A stretch of 50,240 bases of DNA from Ardenticatenales bacterium (GTDB taxonomy: Bacteria; Chloroflexota; Anaerolineae; Promineifilales; Promineifilaceae), in the NCBI GenBank assembly GCA_020634575.1, contig JACKBM010000051.1:1-50240 (forward strand), in the 5' to 3' direction. The position numbers and the translations under genes are program-made. Position 1 is the first letter of the stretch. The number at the start of each line of letters is the position of its first letter. The notes below the pieces were generated by a model. It was not told the DNA's origin. It searched no databases and worked only from the letters and a program-made list of their open reading frames with translations. This document shows, piece by piece, positions 25,137-33,569 of this stretch.

Positions 25137-26315
25137 ATGCGCCGTATCTTTCCACTCCTACTCCTCGCTATGCTAATCGCCGGCTGCGCCCTGCAACCGA
25201 TTACCGAACCGCGCCGTCCGGATCCTGATACCGAACCCACCATTGTGCCCACCGCGATTGCCATCGAAAAACCGACTTACGTTGTGGCCCACGGGCCAGT
25301 TTCGTCCCAACTTTTCAAATCAGGGCGGGTCGCGCCTGTTACACAAAGTCAGTTAAGTTTTATGATAAACGGGCAAATCGAGGCGCTGCTGGTTGGCAGC
25401 GGTACCGTCGTGTCCGCCGGGGACGTCGTGGCAACCCTGTCGACTGCTGCCCTGGAGCAGGCATTGGCAGAGGCGGAAGCGGCCCTGAGCCTGGCCCAGG
25501 ATCAACTGGCTGTCGCCGCCGAAAATCAGGCGGCTGACCAGCGTCGCGCCGAAATTGCCCTGGAGCTGGTTCAGCTTCAGCTGGACTATGCCGTGGACGC
25601 CGCCGGTGACACGCCGACTTCTGAACAATCCCTGGCCATCGCCACGCTCCAGCTTCAAGTTGAGCTGGCCCAGCTGAATCTGGCTGAATTTGACGGCGCT
25701 CCCGATCCGACCCTGATGAGCCAGGTGGCGCAGGCCCAGGTGGATGTGGAAAATCTCCAGACGCAGATCGAAGAATCGTCTCTGGTAACACCGATTGCCG
25801 GGACGGTGATGGTCGTGAACGCGGCCGTGGGTGATGCGGTTGCTGCTGGCGAAACAGTCCTGGTTATCGCTGATTTGAATGAGCTGGAGGTCCAGGTCAC
25901 GCTCCTGGATCGCGAGCTGCAAACCCTCTCCGAAGGCATGGCCGCCCTGGGTACCATTCCCTCGCGACCTGACGCCAGCTTTGCGATGACCGTTCGCCAA
26001 TTACCTTACCCCTATGGGACCGGCGCTCAGGGTACGGAAGCGGATACGACAGTGCGTATCTCGTTTGATAACCCGGCCCAGATGACGGATGTGAACATCG
26101 GTGATCGCCTGGAGATTGCCATTCTCCTGGAGCAGCATGAGGATGTGCTCTGGCTGCCGCCCGCGGCCATTCGTGAGTTCAACGGGCGTCTGTTTGTCGT
26201 CATTCAGGATGGACAATCCCAGCGCCGCGTTGATGTCAAGATCGGGTTGCAAAACGAGAATCAGGTGGAAATCACCTCGGGCGTGTCTGAAGGACAAGTG
26301 GTGGTTGGTCCCTGA
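25137..26315 (+). CDS. Efflux/export membrane-fusion (HlyD/MacA-like) lipoprotein
   Basis: This 392-residue adaptor has a lipoprotein signal ending at lipobox LIAGC (Cys17). A beta-barrel/lipoyl half is split by a long coiled coil (LEQALAEAEAALSLAQDQLA through QVDVENLQTQIEES), as in MacA/HlyD adaptors. The lipoyl half-motifs are AGDVVATLSTAALEQ and TPIAGTVMVVNAAVGDAV, with the barrel motif AGETVLVIADLNELEVQV. It would link the adjacent MacB-like permease to the outside or remodel a periplasm-like space. It is the first gene of a three-gene plus-strand unit; the next start follows its stop by two bases. Confidence 0.9.
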   Translation: MRRIFPLLLLAMLIAGCALQPITEPRRPDPDTEPTIVPTAIAIEKPTYVVAHGPVSSQLFKSGRVAPVTQSQLSFMINGQIEALLVGSGTVVSAGDVVATLSTAALEQALAEAEAALSLAQDQLAVAAENQAADQRRAEIALELVQLQLDYAVDAAGDTPTSEQSLAIATLQLQVELAQLNLAEFDGAPDPTLMSQVAQAQVDVENLQTQIEESSLVTPIAGTVMVVNAAVGDAVAAGETVLVIADLNELEVQVTLLDRELQTLSEGMAALGTIPSRPDASFAMTVRQLPYPYGTGAQGTEADTTVRISFDNPAQMTDVNIGDRLEIAILLEQHEDVLWLPPAAIREFNGRLFVVIQDGQSQRRVDVKIGLQNENQVEITSGVSEGQVVVGP

Positions 26316-26317
26316 TA

Positions 26318-29155
26318 ATGCGACTCCTATTGCAAATCGCCGCTGTCATACGCGTCACACTCAAGCGTTTGCGAACCCAGCCGGGTATAACCCTGGCCTC
26401 CATCGCCGGCCTCACCGTCGCCGTGGTTTTGATGGAGATCGTGCCGCTTTATGCGGATGCCATCAACTTCCGCATCCTGGAAGAACAACTGGCGACGCTT
26501 GATGAAAACCGCCGCCCGCCCTGGTCCTATATTTACACTTACATCGGCAACTGGCATGGCGACGTTGAGTGGGAAACCATCCAGCCTGCCCGGGAATATC
26601 TACATGACCAGGCGGGCCGTGATCTGGGTTTGCCGCTTGATTTTATGGTCCAGCATGTGGAAACAGCCACGTTTCGGCTATTTCCCACCGATCAGACCAG
26701 CTACAGCGGCAACGATGACCTGGGCTACGCCAGCCTGGCCACAACCACAGACATTGAAGAGCATATTCAACTGGTGGAAGGCGCTCTGCCCATCGTTCCC
26801 AATAGCGCCAATGGGCCGATCGAGGTCCTGATATCGGCGACTTTTGCGGCGGAATCGGGCTGGCAGGTTGGTGAGCAATACCTGATGCTCAATCTCGGCC
26901 GAACAGTCGACGGGCCCAACTTCATCGCCCAGGTTGCCGGTATCTGGGAGCCGCGCGATGCCGCCGAACCTTTCTGGTTCTACGGCCCCAACGCCTTTGA
27001 CGACCTGTTCCTTGTGCCAGAGGAGACCTTTGCCAACGTCATCTCGCCTGTTTTGGGTGATGAGGTGAATTTTGTTCTCTGGTACCTGGTGATGGACGGC
27101 AGTAATGTTGGTACGGAACAAATCGATCGGCTGGTTAGCGGCGCTGCCCGCATTGAGCGCACCGTGGATGTGCTGTTGCCGGAGGCGTCCTCCTTTATCG
27201 CGCCAACCAACAATCTCCATTTTTACCGCCAGGCGGTGGCGGAACTTTCCCTCCTGCTCTTTTCATTCAATGTGCCGACCATCTGGATGACCCTGGCCTT
27301 TATTGGCCTGGTCGCTGGTCTGGCGGTGAGCCAGCAACGTAACGAAATCGCCATTGTTCGCAGCCGCGGCGGTACGCGTGCGCAGGTGATCGGCATGGCC
27401 GTTGTGGAAGGCATTTTGTTGGGTTTGATGGCCTTCGTGCTGGGCACCATCCTGGCGCTCTGGCTGACGCAGTTGCTGGGGCAGGCGCGCAGCTTTCTGG
27501 ATTTCTCCGGGTCAGCCACCGTGCGTATGAACCTGACCCGGCAGGCGGTCTACGCCGGGATTCTGGCGATCTGCCTGGCCCTAGTGGCCCGTATTATCCC
27601 GGCAATTGTCGCCTCGCAGCATAACATCATCACCTATAAACAGGAACAGGCCCGGTCTACCGCGCCGCCCTGGTGGCAGAGAGCCTGGATTGATTTAATC
27701 CTGGTGGCCATTGCCGGTTACGGTTTCTACGTATTGCAACAGCAGGGCGGTCTGACCCTGAGTGAAACCAGCACAACCGCGGACCCATTCCAGAATCCGC
27801 TGCTTTTGCTTTTGCCGGCGCTGACCATTTTTGCCCTCACCCTTCTCTTCCTGCGCCTTATCCCCTGGCTCATGCAACTCCTCGGCTGGCTGATTGCCCA
27901 GGGGAATAGCATCAGTCTGCTGCAAGCCGTCCGCTACCTGGCGCGTACACCGCGCTATTACACGACACCACTGGGCCTGCTGGTTCTGACTGTTGGCCTG
28001 GCCGTTTTCACCGCGTCTTTTGCCCGCACCGTGGATTTGCAGCTCTATGACCAGAGTTTCTACCAGATTGGGGCGGACATTAACCTGGTGACGGTCCCGC
28101 CTTCGCCTATCGGGTTTGGTCCGCAGGTGAATGCCGATGAGCTGTTGTTTACTTTTCTGCCCGTAACGGCCTACGAGCGCCTGCCCGCTGTCGAACATGC
28201 CGCCCGGGTGGGCACCTATGAGCTGCAAAGCCAGGTTGATGGCCGGCAGGTGGATGGGCAATTCATCGGGGTGGATCCGGCCGAATTCCACCAGGTTGCT
28301 TACTGGCGCTGGGACTTTTCCCGCTACCGTCTGGGCACGCTCATGAACGCCCTGGGGTACCACGCTGATGGCGTACTTGTGCCTGACTCGCTGCTGCGCA
28401 ATAGCACCCTGAGTATGGGTGACCCCATTCGCTATGAACTGAGCCTCGGTAGCGGCAGCGCTGAATTCGAGGGTGTTGTGGTCGGCAGTTTTGACTATTT
28501 CCCGACCTGGTACCCCTCAGACGGGAATTTACTGTTTGTCGGCAATCTGACCAACGTCTTTGAAGTGGCCGGCGGTGAGTTTCCCTATCATGTCTGGGCG
28601 GACAGTTCTGGCCCGATTGAGACGGAGTCGTTTCGTCAGGAATTACTGGCCCAGCAACTGTATGGCACCTATTGGGATGAAGCGCGGCCACTGGTGACGG
28701 CTGCACAGAGCCAGCCCCAGCGGCAGGGGTTGTTCGGCTTGTTGTCGGTCGGTTTTGCCACCTCGGCTTTGCTGACAGTATTGGGCTTTTTCCTGTACTC
28801 GCTTTTTTCGCTCCAGCGGCGGACGGTGGAGCTGGGCATTTTGCGGGCTGTAGGTCTCTCGAAAATGCGGGTGATTCGGCTGGTTGCCTGGGAATTAATC
28901 TTGCTGATCGTTTTTGGTCTACTGTTGGGAACGGGGTTGGGTCTGCTGGTCAGCCAGCAATTTATCCCCTTCCTGCAAGTAGGGAACGAAGCAATTGATC
29001 TGGCTCCTCCTTACCTGGTGGCCATTGCCTGGGACGCCGTCGGGCAAATTTATATGCTGTTTGGATTGCTCTTTGTGGCGGCCCTGCTGGCGCTTTCCTG
29101 GCGCCTGTTGCGCCGGCGCATCTTTGAGTCAATTAAGCTGGGGGAAACCATCTAA
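26318..29155 (+). CDS. FtsX/MacB-like ABC transporter permease, two FtsX modules
   Basis: This is a 945-residue membrane protein with an N-terminal helix (ITLASIAGLTVAVVLM), a large extracytoplasmic domain, a first FtsX module at about 310-440 (LAFIGLVAGLAVSQQRNEIA, then RSRGGTRAQVIGMAVVEG), further helices, a second extracytoplasmic domain and a C-terminal FtsX module from about 815 (ILRAVGLSKMRVIRLVAWEL). This duplicated layout is that of LolC/MacB-type mechanotransmission permeases. An ATPase is needed but not encoded beside it; the ATPase at 34420-35358 belongs to another transporter. The start is two bases after the adaptor stop. Substrate unknown: lipid, peptide or antibiotic export are options. 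Confidence 0.88.
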   Translation: MRLLLQIAAVIRVTLKRLRTQPGITLASIAGLTVAVVLMEIVPLYADAINFRILEEQLATLDENRRPPWSYIYTYIGNWHGDVEWETIQPAREYLHDQAGRDLGLPLDFMVQHVETATFRLFPTDQTSYSGNDDLGYASLATTTDIEEHIQLVEGALPIVPNSANGPIEVLISATFAAESGWQVGEQYLMLNLGRTVDGPNFIAQVAGIWEPRDAAEPFWFYGPNAFDDLFLVPEETFANVISPVLGDEVNFVLWYLVMDGSNVGTEQIDRLVSGAARIERTVDVLLPEASSFIAPTNNLHFYRQAVAELSLLLFSFNVPTIWMTLAFIGLVAGLAVSQQRNEIAIVRSRGGTRAQVIGMAVVEGILLGLMAFVLGTILALWLTQLLGQARSFLDFSGSATVRMNLTRQAVYAGILAICLALVARIIPAIVASQHNIITYKQEQARSTAPPWWQRAWIDLILVAIAGYGFYVLQQQGGLTLSETSTTADPFQNPLLLLLPALTIFALTLLFLRLIPWLMQLLGWLIAQGNSISLLQAVRYLARTPRYYTTPLGLLVLTVGLAVFTASFARTVDLQLYDQSFYQIGADINLVTVPPSPIGFGPQVNADELLFTFLPVTAYERLPAVEHAARVGTYELQSQVDGRQVDGQFIGVDPAEFHQVAYWRWDFSRYRLGTLMNALGYHADGVLVPDSLLRNSTLSMGDPIRYELSLGSGSAEFEGVVVGSFDYFPTWYPSDGNLLFVGNLTNVFEVAGGEFPYHVWADSSGPIETESFRQELLAQQLYGTYWDEARPLVTAAQSQPQRQGLFGLLSVGFATSALLTVLGFFLYSLFSLQRRTVELGILRAVGLSKMRVIRLVAWELILLIVFGLLLGTGLGLLVSQQFIPFLQVGNEAIDLAPPYLVAIAWDAVGQIYMLFGLLFVAALLALSWRLLRRRIFESIKLGETI

Positions 29156-29166
29156 AGGTGAACATT

Positions 29167-30960
29167 GTGAAAAAGATCCTCATTGTCGGTGGCGCATCAC
29201 TGGATATTTTGCATTTTAGCGGGCAGACTGATGCCTCACCGGGTGGCGCCGGCATGTATACGGCGCTGGCCGCCCGGCGCAATGGGTTGGGCTGGCTTGA
29301 TGTCGGCATTTATGCCCTGAAGCCTGAGCCGATGCCGGCACCGCTGCAACCTGTCGCTGAGCGCATTCGCTGGGATGGCCCCATCGTACCGCCAGATCAG
29401 ATCCCTCGCTTTGAATATGAACACAACGAGCAGGGGACCTTTGTGCACAACGCCTTTTTCGGCGCTGAGCCGACCATGGATCCGGCGCACTTACCGGCCG
29501 ATCTCAGCCCCTATGCCGCCGTCCACGTCATCCCGCTCGGCAATGCGCATACGCAGCTCAGTTTTGTGCGCGCCTGCCGGGAGCGCGGCGCCCGCTTTAT
29601 TTCGGCGGGTTGCTATGTGAGGGATTTTGCGGACCGGCCGGAAGCCCCCACCGCCGTTTTCCAGGAAACCGACGCCCTGTTTCTCAATGAACGCGAGGCC
29701 AACATTTTCTTTGGCTCTCTGGATAACGTCAAAACGGCCCCTGGCAAACTTGTTTTTGTAACCCTGGGTGAACAAGGGGTCCTGGTAGTCCAGGGCGAAT
29801 GGCAGACCCACGTCAGCGGCAACCCTGTTGCCGCTCTCGACCCGACTGGTGCCGGCGACACCTTCTGTGGCGGTACCCTGGCTTACCTGGCGCGCGGTGA
29901 GCAGCCGGCCCGCGCCGCCCGTTTCGCCATGCCCCTGGCCGCCGAAATGGTGCAGCACAAGGGGCCGACAGCGCTCATTGCCGACACACCAGCGCCATTG
30001 CCGCCGCCCTCACCCCGCGTCCGCCTGGATAAGCCGCAAATTGCCCGGGTGGCCCAGCAAATTGCCGGCCTGGATGAGGTCAGGCCCCATGATTTTGCCG
30101 GCCCTGATCAGCCGCCCCTGAATCATCCCCATGTGCTTGATCATTTCTTTGCCCTCACCCTGCAACAGTTCAGCTTCTGGTCGACGAAAGATGGTCATTA
30201 TCACCTGCCGCTCATCGCCCCGATCGAGGGCCAGGTTTTGAAAGGCTCATCCTATATCGCTCAGGCCTATTTCCGGGCCCTCCATAACAACCCCCAGTTT
30301 CTTACCGTTGCGGGGCAAGCTAACTGTAGTGAGGACGATCTAAAAGTTGTGCTGCGTTCGGATGAGGGCGAGGATGTGATGCCGGCTTTTCACCTGCATC
30401 ATGAACTGGCCAACGCTTACGGGCGTGACATGCTGGCGCTTGGGGAGACACCTGAATCGATTCTGGCCAGGTCCAACGCCTCGGCGACGCCGCTGGCAAC
30501 CTTTTTGCAGATCCTTGATCAGATCGGCGGCTACAAAGAGGACCCGCTACGCAAGAAATCGACACTCCTGGCCATCACCCTCAACCAGCGTCCCGAGCAG
30601 TTTCTCCGCTTTGGGCCTGGCGAAGCGGCGCCGCCCATTATCGACTATCATCTGATGCGTTCCTGTTTGCGGACCGGCCTGATTGAGATCGTGGATGAAG
30701 ATTTGCGGCGCCGGGTGGCGGCCCGGCAGGTCATCACCTTCAGTGATGAGGAACCGATTCGCCAGGCCGCGTATGATGCCATTGATGAAATTGTGCGTCT
30801 CTCGGGCAAGTCGATGGGCGCGGTCGATTTTTACTTCTTTGGCGCCCGGTTACGCTGTCCGGAAATGAGTGAACCCCAGTGCGAACTCTGCTCGCTGGAT
30901 CCCATCTGTGCCAAACGGAAGGAGCTTTTCCAGCCGGTTGTCAGGACTACCTTTTATTAG
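29167..30960 (+). CDS. PfkB kinase fused to a C-terminal cysteine-loop domain, QNG1-like by faint resemblance
   Basis: This 597-residue two-domain protein starts with a PfkB kinase (about 1-280) having MKKILIVGGASLDIL, the glycine motif SPGGAGMYTALAARRNG and an intact DPTGAGDTFCGG. The second domain (about 285-597) is helical; it has FSFWSTKDGHYH, GYKEDPLRKKSTLLAI, PPIIDYHLMRSCLRTGL and GAVDFYFFGARLRCPEM. It ends in four Cys spaced C-x7-C-x2-C-x5-C, close to the [4Fe-4S] loop of endonuclease III (C-x6-C-x2-C-x5-C). The order FW..., DYR/DYH, LR.LG.. faintly recalls QNG1/DUF2419 queuosine hydrolases. I infer a base- or nucleoside-cleaving module coupled to a kinase. The GTG at 29167 has AAAGGTG upstream; a second GTG at 29158 is less likely. 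Confidence 0.78.
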   Translation: MKKILIVGGASLDILHFSGQTDASPGGAGMYTALAARRNGLGWLDVGIYALKPEPMPAPLQPVAERIRWDGPIVPPDQIPRFEYEHNEQGTFVHNAFFGAEPTMDPAHLPADLSPYAAVHVIPLGNAHTQLSFVRACRERGARFISAGCYVRDFADRPEAPTAVFQETDALFLNEREANIFFGSLDNVKTAPGKLVFVTLGEQGVLVVQGEWQTHVSGNPVAALDPTGAGDTFCGGTLAYLARGEQPARAARFAMPLAAEMVQHKGPTALIADTPAPLPPPSPRVRLDKPQIARVAQQIAGLDEVRPHDFAGPDQPPLNHPHVLDHFFALTLQQFSFWSTKDGHYHLPLIAPIEGQVLKGSSYIAQAYFRALHNNPQFLTVAGQANCSEDDLKVVLRSDEGEDVMPAFHLHHELANAYGRDMLALGETPESILARSNASATPLATFLQILDQIGGYKEDPLRKKSTLLAITLNQRPEQFLRFGPGEAAPPIIDYHLMRSCLRTGLIEIVDEDLRRRVAARQVITFSDEEPIRQAAYDAIDEIVRLSGKSMGAVDFYFFGARLRCPEMSEPQCELCSLDPICAKRKELFQPVVRTTFY

Positions 30961-30967
30961 GATTGCC

Positions 30968-32104
30968 CTATTCCTGGCGGTAAAGAGCGAAGAAGATCAT
31001 CCCGATCAGCGCCAGGGCGCCCCAAAAGAAAAAGGCATAAGCCGGGTTTATCAGCGCCAACCGGTTGCCGATCGGTGGCGACAGGATGCCGCCAACCTCC
31101 TGCACAGCAAACAGGAACCCAACCGCCGTGCCCGCCAGCGCCGGACCAATCCCTTTGGTATCCGCCACCGTGGTGATCGAGATGCCCATGACGGCGTCAA
31201 ACCAGATGCCGCTGGTCGCCACAGCTACAAAAACCCAAACGGTTGATCCGCTGGCCATCAGCCAGACTGAGAGTCCAATCATCAGATTGGCGACGAGCAG
31301 GAAAGGTTTGCGCCGGCCGATCCGGTCAGATAAGGCCGGAATGGGGATGGCGCCGAAGAGGCTGAGCGTGAAAAACAGCGCCAACGTCTGGTCGGCCAGG
31401 TTGGGCGCCCAGCCCTGGGCCCGCAGAAACAAGGGCAAATAGCCGGAAAAGCCGCGTATGCAGCCCCAGAAGCCGAGTTTGCCCAGGGCAATCAGCCAGA
31501 CATTCCGGTTCTTCATCACCCTGGGTAATTGCGCCAGCAGGGAAGCACTGCCATCCGTCTGATGGTTGATGCCGGGGTAGGCCCAGAACCAGAGGGCAGC
31601 AATGAACAAAGTCAGCCCGCCCAAAAAGAAAAAGACATTGCGCCACCCCCCTAACCACGGCGAAAGCAAGCTGGCGGCGGCGGCGGCGCCCAGCAGATAA
31701 CCCGAAGCAAAACCGGTGGAAATGATGCCATTGGCCAGGCCCAGTTGGGCCGAGGTGAACCATTCGCTGGCGATCTTGTGCAGGGAGACGCCAGCGCCAG
31801 GCAGGAAGAGACCCAGCAAAAAGGAAGTGGCCATAAAGGTGTAGAAATCGGTAGCCAGGCCGCGACTACCCCCCATCACCCCAATCATGACGCAGGAAAG
31901 CACAAGCAGGCGCCGCGGTCCGATCCGGTCGCCCAGGACCCCACCCAGCAAGCCAAACAGGAGTCCGGTCAGGGAACTGACGCCCCAGACGAGACCAACC
32001 TGGACCAGGCTGAGTTGGATGTCATTGGCGATTTCTTCAAAAAGGACGGTGAGGGCCATCGAAGGGATGGCGATGACCACGTTCGCCGTCAGCGCACAGA
32101 GCAA
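30968..32104 (-). CDS. Major facilitator superfamily transporter
   Basis: This is an MFS carrier with about 12 membrane segments. It has the loop 2-3 motif GLLGGVLGDRIGPRRLL and its C-half copy PALSDRIGRRKPFLLV. The start is unsettled: the only standard start codon in the open frame is the TTG at 32104, inside the first helix, while the frame stays open upstream and encodes a typical cytoplasmic lead-in (APYRWLIVLLCALTA). A non-standard ATT (32179 or 32182) preceded by GAGAAG may be used. It converges with the PfkB-fusion gene with a seven-base gap. The substrate is unknown; a metabolite of the nearby kinase is possible. Confidence 0.85.
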   Translation of the reverse strand: MLCALTANVVIAIPSMALTVLFEEIANDIQLSLVQVGLVWGVSSLTGLLFGLLGGVLGDRIGPRRLLVLSCVMIGVMGGSRGLATDFYTFMATSFLLGLFLPGAGVSLHKIASEWFTSAQLGLANGIISTGFASGYLLGAAAAASLLSPWLGGWRNVFFFLGGLTLFIAALWFWAYPGINHQTDGSASLLAQLPRVMKNRNVWLIALGKLGFWGCIRGFSGYLPLFLRAQGWAPNLADQTLALFFTLSLFGAIPIPALSDRIGRRKPFLLVANLMIGLSVWLMASGSTVWVFVAVATSGIWFDAVMGISITTVADTKGIGPALAGTAVGFLFAVQEVGGILSPPIGNRLALINPAYAFFFWGALALIGMIFFALYRQE

Positions 32105-32225
32105 GACGATAAGCCAGCGGTACGGGGCCTGCTGGCGGCCTTCTCTCGAACTAAATGTGGGGTTCGCTAAACCAGAAATAATCTGCTTCTCTGCGTGCTG
32201 CCGTGAACTGGCTTACTTGTCTGTT

Positions 32226-33569
32226 TTAGGGTTCCGCTTGCTTGGCTATTGCCTCGACGCTTGTTTTCTGCTGCCGCCACCAGACGATGCTGGCGCCGAT
32301 CATTAGCGGGAGCAGGCTGATCAGACCCAGGATAAGCGGTGAGTTGTTACCTGGTATGCGTACGGCCCGGTCGCTATCCTGCAGGATGGAGCCATCCGCA
32401 GCGCGCAGCCGAATGGTGAAGTTGCGGTTTGCGCTTGTGAGCGGGACACGGTAGCCGACAAAATCAATACGCGGGGTGATTTCTGGCGTGAAGCTGTTGT
32501 ATTCCAGGATTTCGTAGCCATATTCGCCGCCCGGTGTCTGTTTGACGAAAAAGGCTTGCAAGGGGAGCTGTTCGACCACCCGGCCCCCATCGACCAGTTC
32601 CAGGGTGGCGTTTTCGATGGGCTCACCGGCCACCCAGCTCCATTCGCCACTGCCGGCTATTGAGGCGTCTTGCGGATCCTGCAAGCGGGCATAATCCAGG
32701 GCCGGGTATTCGCGGGAAACAAACGGCTTAAGGTAAATCACCGTGTTTTCCTCGCCCAGGATGGCGCCTTCCAAATCGTTGGCTTCTTCCGGGAACGTCC
32801 AGCGCTGTTCGGGGACCACTTCGTAGCCCACGGCGGTGCGGCGGGGTTCAAAGACCACCAGGCGGAACTCGCTGCCCGGCACAATGGTGCCATCGGCCGC
32901 CCGGGTCCGAATGCGGTAATCACCTGGCTCCAACTTGACCGGGAAACCCATATTCAGGCCAGTGCTGAAGGTATTAAATGGCGGTGGTTCCGCCGGCGCT
33001 GGGGGGAAATCTTCGGGCGATACGCCGTTGCGCTGCGCTTCCTGAGCCGCTGCGAGCCAGGCCTGGCGGGCGGCCTGATAATCCCGCGAGTTTTGCTGGT
33101 AGGCCGCCTGATCCGCTTCAAATTGAGCGTGCGCCGTCTCTGCTGCCGCGCCAATGTAAAGCGAGGGCTTGTTGCCGCTGGCCCGGCCCTGATGAAATTG
33201 GATGGTGTAGGTCGTCTGCTCAATTGTGGCGATGGTCTGCAGGCCGCGCACGATCTCCAGGTCGCCTTCAACCACGTCATTACGCACGTTCCAGGAGGCG
33301 CGATAATCGTTGGTGATGGGCCAGTAGTAGATGTTGGTGATGCGTGGGGAGAGAATGCTGGTCTCGGTCGACATCAGGTAAATGGTGTCGACCGCCGGCG
33401 GGGCAAAGGTGCCGACGACAGCGTCGGGAATGCCGGCGTTGACGCCGTAAACAAAGGCGTCCTGGCGATCTGTGGCCTGGGCCAAAACCAGGGTTGGCGC
33501 CAGCAGCAGCAGCAATAACAGGAGCAGACTCCAGCGCCGGCGCTGCTTGAACAAGGTCAGCAATCTCAT
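32226..33569 (-). CDS. Extracytoplasmic protein with C-terminal membrane anchor, ABC-2 exporter partner
   Basis: This 447-residue protein has a signal peptide or anchor near the N-terminus (LLLLLLLLLAPTLVLAQA) and a single C-terminal helix (LILGLISLLPLMIGASIVWW) followed by a short Lys-rich tail. The ~390 residues between face outside; they contain a beta-rich segment and a coiled-coil-like stretch (QFEADQAAYQQNSRDYQAAR). I do not recognise the family. The ATG overlaps the stop of the permease gene (ATGA), and GAGGGG lies upstream, so it is made with the ABC-2 permease and ATPase. It is probably the exported-side partner of that transporter. Confidence 0.72.
   Translation of the reverse strand: MRLLTLFKQRRRWSLLLLLLLLLAPTLVLAQATDRQDAFVYGVNAGIPDAVVGTFAPPAVDTIYLMSTETSILSPRITNIYYWPITNDYRASWNVRNDVVEGDLEIVRGLQTIATIEQTTYTIQFHQGRASGNKPSLYIGAAAETAHAQFEADQAAYQQNSRDYQAARQAWLAAAQEAQRNGVSPEDFPPAPAEPPPFNTFSTGLNMGFPVKLEPGDYRIRTRAADGTIVPGSEFRLVVFEPRRTAVGYEVVPEQRWTFPEEANDLEGAILGEENTVIYLKPFVSREYPALDYARLQDPQDASIAGSGEWSWVAGEPIENATLELVDGGRVVEQLPLQAFFVKQTPGGEYGYEILEYNSFTPEITPRIDFVGYRVPLTSANRNFTIRLRAADGSILQDSDRAVRIPGNNSPLILGLISLLPLMIGASIVWWRQQKTSVEAIAKQAEP

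Noticed and set aside
25353..26000. Minus-strand open frame opposite the efflux adaptor
   Set aside because: Antisense shadow of a gene with lipobox, coiled coil and lipoyl motifs; composition is Gln/His-rich nonsense.
32670..33518. Plus-strand open frame of 282 codons opposite the anchored exporter partner
   Set aside because: The opposite frame has a signal peptide and anchor and overlaps the permease gene by ATGA; this frame has neither motifs nor context.
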